Origin: JAYFQF01 sp034927285
GTDB lineage: Bacteria > Bacillota > Peptococcia > DRI-13 > UBA5745
Length of the DNA: 64,000 nucleotides
Direction of reading: 5' to 3'
NCBI GenBank assembly: GCA_034927285.1
Contig: JAYFQF010000024.1
Span: 38,419-102,418, forward strand
A program made the translations under genes and the position numbers. The notes below the pieces were generated by a model. That model did not search any database. It was given only the letters and a program-made list of their open reading frames with translations, and was not told where the DNA came from. Shown here piece by piece: positions 9,115-17,592 of this stretch (the stretch's first letter is position 1; every line of letters starts with the position of its first letter).

Positions 9115-9149
9115 AAAAAAAGCTCTGAAATGGAAATCCATCTCAGAGC
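9115..9149 (-). terminator. Riboswitch-associated intrinsic terminator
   Basis: A 12-bp stem with one G-T pair (9122-9149) and a four-base loop is followed on the minus strand by seven T residues. It lies between the FMN aptamer and ribD and is the likely off-switch of the expression platform. Confidence 0.88.
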
Positions 9150-9171
9150 AACAGCTGCGATCTATGATAGC

Positions 9172-9288
9172 GTAGCTTCTTCTTTCATCCAGACTTTACT
9201 GTCGGCCTCGGAATCTCACCGAATCCTGCCTTACGGCTCGCGGGCTTTACCGCCGGTAGGGACTTGCACCCTGCCCTGAAGAAACGTT
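9172..9288 (-). promoter_or_regulatory. FMN riboswitch (RFN element)
   Basis: On the minus strand the segment carries the nearly invariant RFN blocks: GGGTGCAAGTCCC, then ACCGGCGGTAAAGCCC, GCGAGCC, GGATTCGGTGAGATTCCG, and GCCGACAGTAAAGTCTGGATG before a closing GAAG arm. This is the FMN-binding aptamer that turns down riboflavin synthesis when FMN is plentiful. The terminator just downstream and the ribDEBAH genes after it complete the expected arrangement. Confidence 0.97.
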
Positions 9289-9304
9289 TATTTAATTTGG
9301 TATT

Positions 9305-9333
9305 ATCATACTCTTTTTAATGCCCCTTGTAAA
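9305..9333 (-). promoter_or_regulatory. Probable promoter of the rib operon
   Basis: On the minus strand TTTACA (9328-9333) is followed after 17 bases by TATGAT (9305-9310), a good sigma-A pattern, ending about 15 bases before the riboswitch. Confidence 0.6.
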
Positions 9334-9343
9334 GCTGTTTTTC

Positions 9344-11017
9344 TTACTTCAGCGCGGCCCGGCCCACCAGCCGGTAGAAAAACGCCGTCAAAGCCAAAGA
9401 CACCGCCGCAAAGCCGAAGCCCACCAAAGAAGCGTCCAGACCCGCCGCCATGATCAACATGATCGGCGCCCACCCCACCAGCATGCCGCCCAGGGTGCCC
9501 AGCATGGCGGCCAGGCTCTGTTTTACCACTGCCGCTTCCGTCTCCCAGCCATAGTTGGGCAGCTTGATATTTACATACATGCCCCAGACCGGGATAAAAA
9601 GGCTGTAGGAAAGAGGGACCAGAAAAAGCAGCAGCGTGTCCGCCGGACCGGAAGCAAAACGCAGGGCCAGCAAAGCGGAGGAGATCAGGCTGGCCGGCAG
9701 CACCAGGGTCAGGTTGACCAGGATTTTGCTGTCGAACACCGTTTTGGGCCGGAGGGGTAAGCTCTGCAAAATCCAGAGGTTTTTTCCCTCCAGGGAAAGG
9801 GCGGAGCAAGTGCTGCAGCTGCTGCCTAAAAGGCCGGCCAGGCCAAAGGGCAAAAGCCCCATTGCCAAACGGGCCGCCTTCGGGGACGCCATCAGTCCCT
9901 TCAGCAGAAGGATCGCCTGGGAATCGCCTTCAGCCGGCTCCAGGCCTTGACCCGCCAGAAAAAACAGCGCCAGGCTGGCCCCCAGGGCCATGATTACGCC
10001 CATCCCCACATTAAGGACATAAATGTTGGTGCTGAAAAAACGCTTCAGCTCCTTTTGGTATAAAGCGGCCAGCGGACTTTGGCGGCGCAGGCGGCCCAGC
10101 CTGAAATTCCCCGCCCGCCGCCGGGAGGCCAGAGCGGTGTTCAGCTCCTGATATTTCAGTGACAAAAGACTCACAAAGGCCAGGAACCAGCCCAGGGAAA
10201 TCAAGGCAAACCAAAGCAAAGACAAAAGCCGGCCTTCTGCCGCGGCTTCGGTAAACAAAGCAGCCGGCGGATAGAGCCGGCGGATCTGGGCCGAAAGAGC
10301 CGCACCCAGGGAAGCCATGCCCTGGGCGTCCATAGAATCAAACATAGCCTGGCCGCCGAAGGAAAATTTCATCACAAAGTAGAGATAGACGAACATGGCC
10401 CCAAAAGACAGCACCAGCGCCGCCGGCCTGGTATAGCGGAAACGTACGGCCGCCGCGGTGATCAGCGCCCCCAATACCGCGGCGAGGGTCGTGGGAATCA
10501 GCGGCGCCAGCAGCATGCCGGCAAGCCAGACCAGATAAAAACCCGGGCCGGGCCGGCTAAAAACAGCGCAAGCCGTACCCATCGGCAGCATCACCAGAAG
10601 GCAGCCGGCCAGGTTCATCAGGTACATCTGAAAAAATCGGCTGGCGATCACCGCGCCGTGGCTGACCGGCAGAGACATCACCAGGTCGTAGTCCCGGAAG
10701 GCAAAAAGAAAGCCGTTGGATTTCAAAATCGTAAAAAATAAGGTCATCAGGGAGGCGGCGGTCAACGCATACCCCGGCACCGCCCGGGCCAGTCCTACTT
10801 TCAGCATGCCCCAGGCCAGCAGATAGGCATAAACGGCCACCATAACGGCCAGCATGGCAAAACTGGCCAGCAGAAGCAACCGCCGGCCCTGGCCTTTGCC
10901 GGCGTTTTTTCCCCAAAGCTCGTTCAGGCGGAACTGATTGCGCAACTGGGCTTTACTTAAAATCAGGCAGCCGGCCAGGCTGCCCGGGCCGTTTTGCCCG
11001 GCGGCTTTATTTCTCAT
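9344..11017 (-). CDS. ABC-2-type exporter permease
   Basis: A 557-residue polytopic membrane protein with about twelve hydrophobic segments in two groups, separated by a cytoplasmic region near residues 280-320 (SLKYQELNTALASRRRAG). It overlaps the end of the ATPase gene upstream by 11 bp, so both are produced as one exporter. The layout resembles large ABC-2-type permeases such as the EcsB or bacitracin-type groups, but I see no signature that names the substrate. The start at 11017 follows a GGTGAAGG site. Substrate candidates (peptide, lipid or antibiotic) cannot be separated from the sequence alone. Confidence 0.85.
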   Translation of the reverse strand: MRNKAAGQNGPGSLAGCLILSKAQLRNQFRLNELWGKNAGKGQGRRLLLLASFAMLAVMVAVYAYLLAWGMLKVGLARAVPGYALTAASLMTLFFTILKSNGFLFAFRDYDLVMSLPVSHGAVIASRFFQMYLMNLAGCLLVMLPMGTACAVFSRPGPGFYLVWLAGMLLAPLIPTTLAAVLGALITAAAVRFRYTRPAALVLSFGAMFVYLYFVMKFSFGGQAMFDSMDAQGMASLGAALSAQIRRLYPPAALFTEAAAEGRLLSLLWFALISLGWFLAFVSLLSLKYQELNTALASRRRAGNFRLGRLRRQSPLAALYQKELKRFFSTNIYVLNVGMGVIMALGASLALFFLAGQGLEPAEGDSQAILLLKGLMASPKAARLAMGLLPFGLAGLLGSSCSTCSALSLEGKNLWILQSLPLRPKTVFDSKILVNLTLVLPASLISSALLALRFASGPADTLLLFLVPLSYSLFIPVWGMYVNIKLPNYGWETEAAVVKQSLAAMLGTLGGMLVGWAPIMLIMAAGLDASLVGFGFAAVSLALTAFFYRLVGRAALK

Positions 11018-11849
11018 TATCCTTCACCCCGCTTAAGGGCCTCTCCGGCAAGCCCTCCGGGGCAGGGCTGTGCCAGGCGGCACCGCTGCCGTCCCCGGCT
11101 TTCCCCTGGTCCGCCCCGTCCTTGCCGGCTCCTTGGCCTTCGGTTTCGGCTACCTCCATAAACAGTTCCTCCAGGGAACGTTCCCGGATCAGCTCTTCCA
11201 TGGGACCGGAAACCACCAGGCGGCCCTTTTGAATAATCGCGATTTTATTGCAGAGCTTCTCCGCCACATCCAGCACATGGGTGGAAAAAAAGATGGCGCT
11301 GCCCTGGGAGCAGATCTCCCGCATGATGTTTTTCAGCAAAAGGCTGGCCCGGGGGTCCAGCCCAACGAAGGGTTCGTCCAGCACCATCAGCCTGGGCCGG
11401 TGAAGCAGTGCGGAAAGAATCGCCAGCTTTTGCTTCATGCCGTGAGAATAAGCGGAAATCACATCTCCCAGGGCGCCGGTGATCTCAAAGGCGTCGCCGT
11501 AACGCCGGATCCGCTCCTGCCGTTCCTCCCGGCCCACCTGAAAAATATCGGCGATGAAGTTCAGATACTGTATCCCGGTAAGATGGTCGTATAAATCCGG
11601 ATTGTCCGGGATATAAGCGGTGACCTTTTTGCATTCCAAAGGCTGCCGGCGGATAGACTTGCCGTCGATGAGGATCTCTCCCTCCTCAAAGTCCAGCACC
11701 CCCACCACAGCCTTGATGGTGGTGCTTTTGCCGGCTCCGTTGGGGCCGATGAAACCGCAGATATCGCCGGCCTGAATGGTCAGGCTTAAGTCCTCCACGG
11801 CCTTTTTGCCGCCTTTGTAGCTTTTGCTGAAGTGTCTGATTTCCAGCAT
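11007..11849 (-). CDS. ABC transporter ATP-binding protein
   Basis: The ATPase partner of the permease that follows. Walker A (GPNGAGKST, about residues 38-46), the Q-loop region, signature motif with YSHGMKQKL in the position of LSGGQ, and Walker B with catalytic glutamate (LMVLDEPFVGLD) are all present, as is the switch histidine in FFSTHVLD. The degenerate signature (SHGMKQK) is common in CcmA/ABC-2 exporters. The C-terminal 50 residues are low-complexity, rich in Gly, Glu and Ala. Start at 11849 follows an AAGAGGAGC site. A truncated sigma-factor gene lies just upstream on the same strand. Confidence 0.93.
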   Translation of the reverse strand: MLEIRHFSKSYKGGKKAVEDLSLTIQAGDICGFIGPNGAGKSTTIKAVVGVLDFEEGEILIDGKSIRRQPLECKKVTAYIPDNPDLYDHLTGIQYLNFIADIFQVGREERQERIRRYGDAFEITGALGDVISAYSHGMKQKLAILSALLHRPRLMVLDEPFVGLDPRASLLLKNIMREICSQGSAIFFSTHVLDVAEKLCNKIAIIQKGRLVVSGPMEELIRERSLEELFMEVAETEGQGAGKDGADQGKAGDGSGAAWHSPAPEGLPERPLSGVKDNEK

Positions 11850-11960
11850 ATTTCCTGCTCCTCTTCCTGGCCCGGCAGGCCGATCCAGGTAAACTGGCGG
11901 GGCCTGCGCCCGGGCCGGGGCTCATTTTGAATAACTTCGTTAAACGCTGGCTCCAGTATA

Positions 11961-12230
11961 TCATGAATTTCGAGCTGAACGCGGCGGCTCTTTTTTTTTC
12001 ATCATCGCGCCGCCCGGCCGTTTCATCTGGTTCAGGCAAAGATTTCTTGCCACAAGGTACAGCCAGGCCCGCATATTGCCATGGCTTTCACTTAAAGAAA
12101 GCAACGCCTTCAAAAACACTTCCTGCAGCAGGTCTTCCGCCATGGCATGGCTGCGGCAAAGAGAATACAGATAAAGGTACAGCTCCCGGGCATAGCGGCA
12201 ATATAGATTTTTCAGTAAATCCCGCTCCAT
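11961..12230 (-). pseudogene. Truncated sigma-70 family factor (region 2 only)
   Basis: An 89-residue frame that matches ECF sigma-factor region 2: LYCRYARELYLYLYSL...AEDLLQEVFLKALLSL...AWLYLVARNLCLNQ. Region 4, needed for -35 recognition, is missing. The frame closes soon after a run of nine A residues (minus strand, 11991-11999). Removing one A would continue the frame to a stop at 11786 inside the ABC ATPase gene, but the continuation does not look like region 4 either. It is therefore most likely a decayed or truncated gene, although a single-domain regulator or slippage product cannot be excluded. The start follows a GGAGAG site. Confidence 0.6.
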
Positions 12231-12284
12231 GCCGGCTCTCCGCTCCCTTCTGCCTATATAACAATCCGCCGGTTAAAATGTTAC

Positions 12285-12327
12285 AAAAACGCTGCCCGGG
12301 CAGGATCTCCCGGACAGCGTTTTTTTC
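12285..12327. terminator. Bidirectional-looking terminator
   Basis: An interrupted GC-rich inverted repeat (CGCTG-CCGGG against CCCGG-CAGCG) is flanked by A5 on the left and T7 on the right. It follows the VOC gene on the minus strand. Confidence 0.7.
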
Positions 12328-12369
12328 TGATCCGCGGACCGATAAGCTGTCTTTTCAATCAGTCCCGGT

Positions 12370-12861
12370 TTATTTTTTGGTTTTGATGGGATTTTCCTTT
12401 CGGGACGCCGCCGCCACGAACTCCACCGGATGCTGGATCAACCCGGCCGTCTCCTCTATGCTGTGTCCCAGATCCATAAAACGCCGGGCCACCGTGTCCA
12501 TGGCCTCGCCGATTTCAATCATATGCCCGTCCGGATCGTAAATACGCACCACCTGCTGATGCCAATCATGGGTCATTGGCGGATGCACCAGCTCTACGCC
12601 GGGACAGGAAGCCAGCTTTTTCAGGAAGCCATCAAAATCGTCCGTCTCAAAATACAGCTCCATATTATGGGATCTACTGATCCCGGAGCCGGCCTCAAGA
12701 CCGGTCAGCCAGGCAAAATCCTCCTGGAGGGCAAAGCCCCCGCTTAAGGTCACATTTTTGCCCAGATCCAACACCACATTTTGATCAAACAGCCGGCTAT
12801 AAAAGCTTTTGGAAACCTCTATGTCCCGTACCGCCAAAAGTGGCAGTTGAAATCGCAGCAT
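12370..12861 (-). CDS. VOC-superfamily (glyoxalase/dioxygenase-like) protein
   Basis: A 163-residue member of the vicinal-oxygen-chelate fold: an N-terminal unit starting LPLLAVRDIEVSKSFYSRLF and a C-terminal unit with YDPDGHMIEIGEAM, the usual signatures of glyoxalase I/fosfomycin-resistance/bleomycin-binding relatives. The last 35 residues are an extra basic tail. Possible metal ligands are His and Glu residues in these two units. The reaction is not deducible. It stands alone between a terminator and the TfoX-like gene, with an AGAGGGG ribosome site. Confidence 0.85.
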   Translation of the reverse strand: MLRFQLPLLAVRDIEVSKSFYSRLFDQNVVLDLGKNVTLSGGFALQEDFAWLTGLEAGSGISRSHNMELYFETDDFDGFLKKLASCPGVELVHPPMTHDWHQQVVRIYDPDGHMIEIGEAMDTVARRFMDLGHSIEETAGLIQHPVEFVAAASRKENPIKTKK

Positions 12862-12959
12862 TTGCTATTCCCCTCTTTTTTGTTTCCGCCATTATTACAC
12901 CTCTTCAGCCGGCGCCGCAGGGCGTTTTGTTCAGGCTGGATTTATCGGCTCATTCCTGG

Positions 12960-13083
12960 ATTTTCTTAGGTCCTTTGCGTCCTCAGGTCCATTGGGGGCC
13001 TTAAGTCCTTTGATTCCTCCGGTCCCTTAGGATACCTAAGCTTCTTAGACTACTTAAGTTCCTAAAATTACTTAGTCCCTTAT
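12960..13083. repeat. Decayed short tandem repeat downstream of the TfoX-like gene
   Basis: About 120 bp of strongly patterned sequence made of variants of a 9-10 base unit such as TTAGGTCCT, CTTAAGTCC and CCTTAGGAT. It joins directly onto the Lys/Pro/Gly-rich 3' end of the coding region at 13084, so the coding tail and this stretch look like one repeat tract that has lost its reading frame. Confidence 0.7.
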
Positions 13084-13476
13084 TTACTTCTGCCCCTTCG
13101 GTCCCTTCGGCTGCTTAGACCCTCTGGTTTCCTTTTCCGGCTTGGGTTCCCTGGGCTTCTTAGTCTGGGGGAAAGGCAACTCCTCCCAGCTTTCCCGCAA
13201 AAGCCGGCACAAAAAATCCCGGTCGTCCAGGGAATCCACAAGATAAAAGGGATTGGCGCCCTGATAAGGCGGCGCTTCCTCCAGTCTCTCTTCCTCGGCC
13301 AAAAGCCGCCGGGCAGCCGCCGTGGGTTTCAGGAAAAACATGTTGTCGCATACCAAAGCGACGATCTTGCCGTCAAGATACACGCCGTATTCGCCGAACA
13401 TTTTGCGATAAGACACCTGTCCGGCAGCGGCAGCCTGTTCATAAACGTACTCGATGAATTCCTTCGACGTAGCCAT
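13084..13476 (-). CDS. TfoX/Sxy N-terminal-domain protein
   Basis: A 130-residue protein whose first 100 residues match the TfoX N-terminal domain (FIEYVYEQ...YRKMFGEYGVYLDGKIVALVCDNMFFLKPT). TfoX/Sxy proteins promote competence gene expression in gamma-proteobacteria; single-domain relatives elsewhere have no fixed role. The last 28 residues are a Lys/Pro/Gly-rich repeat tail that merges with the decayed repeat downstream. The matching TfoX C-terminal domain is encoded separately at 14134-14388, with a lipoprotein gene between. A GGAGG site precedes the ATG. Confidence 0.85.
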   Translation of the reverse strand: MATSKEFIEYVYEQAAAAGQVSYRKMFGEYGVYLDGKIVALVCDNMFFLKPTAAARRLLAEEERLEEAPPYQGANPFYLVDSLDDRDFLCRLLRESWEELPFPQTKKPREPKPEKETRGSKQPKGPKGQK

Positions 13477-13533
13477 AGTCCGCTTCCTCCCTCCGGATCC
13501 TTCCGAACGGCAAATGCAAAAAGGCCCAGATAT

Positions 13534-13869
13534 TTACTCCGCCGCCGCTTCTTTTTCAAAACGCAGCCAGCGTCCGGAATAGACGTACAGGGTTTGGTCG
13601 TTCTCACCGCAAATGTAGATTCCCTCGCCTTCGGCGATCTCCACATTGGTCTGACCGTTTTCATTGGGCGTCCGGTCGGCGTCCAACCGCTCTTTTACGG
13701 TGCCCACCTTGGTGAAGCCGTCGGTGCTTTCAGGGACTGCCTCATCGGACTGATCATAAAGGGTATTCTCAAACATTAACGCCGGCTGCACTCTTTCTTC
13801 TTTGCCGCAGCCGCCTAAAAGCAGCAGGCCAGTCAAAACCAATAGAGCAGCCAATATCATTCTTTTCAT
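13534..13869 (-). CDS. Small lipoprotein, unknown function
   Basis: A 111-residue protein with a lipoprotein signal peptide: basic start, hydrophobic core and lipobox LLGGC (cysteine near residue 21). The mature part is acidic and contains GIYICGENDQTLYVYSGRWLRFE near the C-terminus, with no recognised domain. It is expected to be anchored on the outer face of the cytoplasmic membrane. It lies between the two halves of a TfoX-like protein and has its own GGAGG site. Confidence 0.75.
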   Translation of the reverse strand: MKRMILAALLVLTGLLLLGGCGKEERVQPALMFENTLYDQSDEAVPESTDGFTKVGTVKERLDADRTPNENGQTNVEIAEGEGIYICGENDQTLYVYSGRWLRFEKEAAAE

Positions 13870-14133
13870 GGTCTTCCTCCGCCAAGATTCTGTTTATAAA
13901 CGAATTATGCCGTAATTCGCTCCGCTCATTATATCATAAAAAAACCGTAAGTCGGAAATTCGTCACAGTATTTTCACATTTGCCCATGCAAAGGCCTTTA
14001 CAAAAAGGACGGCTCCGGCCGCCGAATACGAACTCCAAAGCAGGCGGCGTAAAATCGTCTGCTTCGGAGAGGCACACCGACAACCCGGCGCCGTCTTTTA
14101 TTCTTTTTCCGGACTGGGAAAGGCCAAGTCTTT

Positions 14134-14388
14134 CTATTTCGCCGATTGATAAAAGGCCTTCAACTCAACTTTGACCTCCGGAGGCAGGTTATGCCAACGC
14201 ATGTTGCGGATAGCCCCCTCCAAAGCCATCAGCCGATTGATACAGGCTGAATCGTCGATGGCCCGGATTTTCAGCCAGGCTTCCTGGCTGCCGCTTTGCC
14301 GCAGCTGGTCTGCCGTATAAATTCCCACCTGCTCCAATTGAGCCTCCAATGCCTTTCCGATATTCTGAAGGCTTGACAATTCGCCCAT
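14134..14388 (-). CDS. TfoX C-terminal-domain protein
   Basis: An 84-residue protein matching the TfoX C-terminal helix-hairpin-helix-like domain: LQNIGKALEAQLEQVGIYTADQLRQSG, then an alpha-helical remainder with LMALEGAIRNMRWHNLP. Such stand-alone domains are common in Bacillota and may bind nucleic acid, but a role is not established. Here it is two genes upstream of the N-domain protein on the same strand, so the two could still act together. A GGGAGAAAT site precedes the ATG. Confidence 0.85.
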   Translation of the reverse strand: MGELSSLQNIGKALEAQLEQVGIYTADQLRQSGSQEAWLKIRAIDDSACINRLMALEGAIRNMRWHNLPPEVKVELKAFYQSAK

Positions 14389-14814
14389 ATTTCTCCCGCC
14401 TTAATTTAAAATTTTATTATCGGGCCATTTTTTCCGATTCCCAGTATACGGCTTCCATACAAAAAAATCAACGGCTCAGGCCTGGGCGGCGGACTGCCAA
14501 ACCCGTGGGGCATTGTCCCGGGTAAAAGCACCGGGATAAGTCCAGGCAAGGCCCCTCCCGTTGCCGCCGCCGGGGTCTTTCCGGTCGGATAACACTGCCG
14601 GAACAAAGAGCAGCCGTTTCCGGTCTATAAAGGCGGAGAAAACTGCCTGTGCATATCTCAGGAAAAGATGTCATAATAGGTTGAGACAATCCCGAAGCCG
14701 TGATGAGCGGGACGACAGGGCGAAAGGCCGTTTCCCTTTTTATAAAATATTTTTGCGGTTGCTGCAATATACGGCGCTCTTTACGCATTAGTCAAGTAAC
14801 AGGGAGAAATGGAA
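14389..14814. other. Gene-free leader region upstream of the sigma gene
   Basis: About 425 bp without a credible gene. It contains a possible ECF-type element (GGAAC at 14600-14604 with GGTC at 14622), and from about 14690 a segment with complementary CCCG/CGGG blocks that could fold in the RNA. Neither matches a riboswitch I know. Confidence 0.4.
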
Positions 14815-15393
14815 ATGCTATTTTGTGCGACGTCTGCCATGAAAAAAAACCAAATAACCTCCCCAAGCTCCGCCCCTGACGAAGGCCTCATCGCCCAAAT
14901 CGCGGCGGGCAGTACGGAAGCATTGGCCAGCCTTTACCGGCAGACTAATTCCTCCGTCTACGGCTTTGCCCTGTCTATAGTAAAGAACAGCGCCGATGCG
15001 GAAGACATCATGCAGGAAACCTATCTCCGGATCTGCTCCTGTGCCGGCGGCTACAGCCCCCAGGGAAAACCCATGGCCTGGATTTTAACCATTGTAAAAA
15101 ACCTGGCCCTGATGAAGCTGCGCAGCCAAAAGCCGGTTTCCTCCCTTGAGGATTGGGACCCGCCCGACGGCAGGGACCATTTCCGGGCAAGCGAGGACCG
15201 GATCGTGCTGGCGGCAGCCCTGCGGTATTTATCCGACGATGAGCGCCAGATCCTGATCCTTCACGCCGTCTCCGGCCTGAAGCAACGGGAAATCGCTTCC
15301 CTTTTGGAACTGAAGCTGACCACTGTTCTTTCAAAATACCGCAGGGCCTTGAAAAAACTGAAATCGCATTTGATGGAGGGTGAACGATGTTAA
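14815..15393 (+). CDS. ECF-type RNA polymerase sigma factor
   Basis: A sigma-70-family factor of about 192 residues with both ECF regions: region 2 (LASLYRQTNSSVYGFALSIV...AEDIMQETYLRI...AWILTIVKNLALMKLR) and region 4 (LRYLSDDERQILILHAVSGLKQREIASLLELKLTTVLSKYRRALKKLK). I prefer the ATG at 14815, eight bases after AGGGAG, over the in-frame ATG at 14809, which is too close to that site. It overlaps the next gene, a membrane anti-sigma-like protein, by 7 bp, a standard sigma/anti-sigma pair. The target regulon is unknown. Confidence 0.94.
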   Translation: MLFCATSAMKKNQITSPSSAPDEGLIAQIAAGSTEALASLYRQTNSSVYGFALSIVKNSADAEDIMQETYLRICSCAGGYSPQGKPMAWILTIVKNLALMKLRSQKPVSSLEDWDPPDGRDHFRASEDRIVLAAALRYLSDDERQILILHAVSGLKQREIASLLELKLTTVLSKYRRALKKLKSHLMEGERC

Positions 15394-17456
15394 AAGACCG
15401 GGAAATCGAGGGGAAACTCGCTAATGCCATCAGGGAAACAACTCCCGACATCCTGGATGACATCCTTGACAAATGCTACAAGCAGAAAGGATTGATTCCG
15501 GCGATGATAAACGCAGAAATAAACAATGTCAGCGTCCTTCAGGCCAAAAGCAGCGCCTTGCAGATCGGAAAAAGCGTCTTATGGAAAGGCTTATCCGCCG
15601 TTGCGGCCGCGGCCCTGCTTTTTGCAGGCGGCCTGACCTATATGAATAACTTCGCGGTGGATTCCATTATCGGCATCGACGTAAATCCCAGCATCCAGCT
15701 GAAGGCCAGCCGCTCCCAAAGGGTTCTGGACGTCAAGGCCCTGAACAGGGATGCCAGGATCATTCTGGCGGACATGGACTTAAAAGGCGTGGATCTGGAC
15801 GTGGCGGTAAACGCCGTCATCGGCTCTATGCTGAAAAACGGCTACGTGGACGATCTGCGGAATTCCATTTTAATTTCTGTTGAAAACACCAACGAAGCCA
15901 AGGGCGCCGTCTTACAGGATAAGCTGGCGTCGGAAGTAAACGCTATCTTAGAGGCCAGCTCGGTGGAAGGAGCGGTGTTAAGCCAGACCATCTGCCAGGA
16001 CGACGCATTAAAGAAGCTGGCTGCCGAATACGATATCTCCACCGGTAAGGCCGCCCTGATCCGCAACCTGTTGAAACAGGACTCTACTCTGAAATTTTCC
16101 GATCTGACCAAGCTCAGTATTACGGAGCTGGGCCTTTTGGCGGAGAACCGGAAAACGGAACTGGAGGACATAAAATCCATCGGAGCCGTTGCCAACATTT
16201 ATATCGGTGAGGCCAAGGCCCGGGAAACTGCTCTGAATCACGTGGGACTTAAGGAGGCGGAGGTCAAGTTTATCCGCACCGCCCTGAATTACAAGACCCG
16301 GCAGGTGGTCTACGATGTGGAATTCTACAAAGGCTATACCGAATATGACTTCGAGATCGACGCTAAAACCGGCGTGATCGCCAAATATGATAACGATGTG
16401 GAAGATTTCGAGGCAGCAGCCGCCGATCTGATCAGCGAGGCAAAAGCCAAGGAGGCGGCCCTGGCTCACGTGATTTTAGCGGAAACCGACGTTAAGATTA
16501 TCCGAAATCAGCTGACCAAAGAAAACGGCGCTTACGTTTACCATGTGGAATTCTGGAAAGATTACACGGAATACGACTTCATCATCGACGCCAAAACCGG
16601 CTCCATATTAAGCTATGATAACGATATCGAAGGCTTTGACGCCACCCAGCATCTGCTGAGCGATAGCCAGGCCCGCCAAATCGCCCTGAACCATGCCGGC
16701 CTGAAAGCCGAAGACGCTACCTTTACCAAGGCCAAGCTGAATTTCGACGAGGGAAAATACCTTTACGACCTGGAATTCACCGCCGGCAAAGTTGAATACC
16801 GGTATGAGATCGACGCCAGGACCGGCGTCGTCCTGAAATATGAAAAAGATCAAAGCAACGATAATCCGCAGCCGGAAGTAAACGCCAAAGATTACATCAG
16901 CAAAGCCAAAGCCAAGGAAATCGCCTTTAAACATGCCGGCATCAGCCAGGCCGACGCCAAATTTACCAAGGTCAAGCTGGATTACGATAACGGCCGCTAC
17001 GTTTACGATGTGGAATTCGTTTACGGCAAGGCCAAATATGATTATGAGCTTGAAGCAAAAACCGGAGAAATCCTGAAATATGACAAAGAGACCTGGGACA
17101 AAGACCAGGATGACGACCGGGACGACGATTGCGCCGGCTGGAACGGCGGCTGGCAGGACGACAACTGGAACAATAAGGACCAGGACGGCAAAAGCCCGAA
17201 GGACAACAACTGGAACAACAAGAACCAAAAGGACAACGGTTGGAACAACAAAGACCAACACGATAAAAACCAAAAAAACGACGAACGTAACAATAAAGAT
17301 CAAAACAATAAAACTCAAAAGGACAACGCCTGGAACAATAAAAACCAGAACAGCAAAATCCAAAGTGTCAGCGCCTGGAACAATACCGGTAAGATTAAAG
17401 ACGCTTGCACGGGCCGCAAATCAGGCTTTGGCGGCAACCAAATCACAAAGAGCTGA
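15387..17456 (+). CDS. RsgI-like membrane anti-sigma protein with four PepSY-type repeats
   Basis: A 689-residue partner of the sigma factor it overlaps. Residues 1-65 are a cytoplasmic helical region, presumably binding sigma; one membrane helix lies near 68-85. Just outside is the RsgI-type segment IIGIDVNPSIQL (about 94-105). Four tandem PepSY-like units follow (starting near 271, 347, 421 and 502), each with an AKAxxxAL helix and a Y-D-F/Y-E-I-DAKTG strand. The last 110 residues are Asn/Asp/Lys/Trp-rich with recurring WNNKDQ blocks. RsgI proteins in Clostridia sense polysaccharides or envelope state through their outer domains. Here the PepSY units and the Asn-rich tail would be the sensor, which is inference. 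Confidence 0.85.
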   Translation: MLKDREIEGKLANAIRETTPDILDDILDKCYKQKGLIPAMINAEINNVSVLQAKSSALQIGKSVLWKGLSAVAAAALLFAGGLTYMNNFAVDSIIGIDVNPSIQLKASRSQRVLDVKALNRDARIILADMDLKGVDLDVAVNAVIGSMLKNGYVDDLRNSILISVENTNEAKGAVLQDKLASEVNAILEASSVEGAVLSQTICQDDALKKLAAEYDISTGKAALIRNLLKQDSTLKFSDLTKLSITELGLLAENRKTELEDIKSIGAVANIYIGEAKARETALNHVGLKEAEVKFIRTALNYKTRQVVYDVEFYKGYTEYDFEIDAKTGVIAKYDNDVEDFEAAAADLISEAKAKEAALAHVILAETDVKIIRNQLTKENGAYVYHVEFWKDYTEYDFIIDAKTGSILSYDNDIEGFDATQHLLSDSQARQIALNHAGLKAEDATFTKAKLNFDEGKYLYDLEFTAGKVEYRYEIDARTGVVLKYEKDQSNDNPQPEVNAKDYISKAKAKEIAFKHAGISQADAKFTKVKLDYDNGRYVYDVEFVYGKAKYDYELEAKTGEILKYDKETWDKDQDDDRDDDCAGWNGGWQDDNWNNKDQDGKSPKDNNWNNKNQKDNGWNNKDQHDKNQKNDERNNKDQNNKTQKDNAWNNKNQNSKIQSVSAWNNTGKIKDACTGRKSGFGGNQITKS

Positions 17457-17498
17457 GCCGCTTCGGCGGCTTGGAAAACACCCCTGCTTCGGCAGCAA

Positions 17499-17540
17499 AA
17501 ACAAAAGGCGACCGGATGATCCGGCCGCCTTTTGTTTTTC
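17499..17540. terminator. Bidirectional terminator between convergent genes
   Basis: A long stem, ACAAAAGGCG-CCGG paired with CCGG-CGCCTTTTGT, has A-rich sequence on one side and TTTTTC on the other. It serves both the sigma/anti-sigma operon and the convergent regulator at 17593. Confidence 0.88.
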
Positions 17541-17592
17541 TCCGGCTTTTTCATCCGGCCCCAAAAACGGTCCCAGAGCAAATCCATCCTTT

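Noticed and set aside
14600..14630. ECF-type autoregulated promoter GGAAC...GGTC
   Set aside because: Spacing is 17-18 bases and the element is 190 bp from the start codon; too weak to list as a promoter.
14690..14740. Possible riboswitch in the leader of the sigma gene
   Set aside because: CCCG/CGGG and GGC/GCC pairing is visible, but no aptamer family I know fits; it remains only a possible structured leader.
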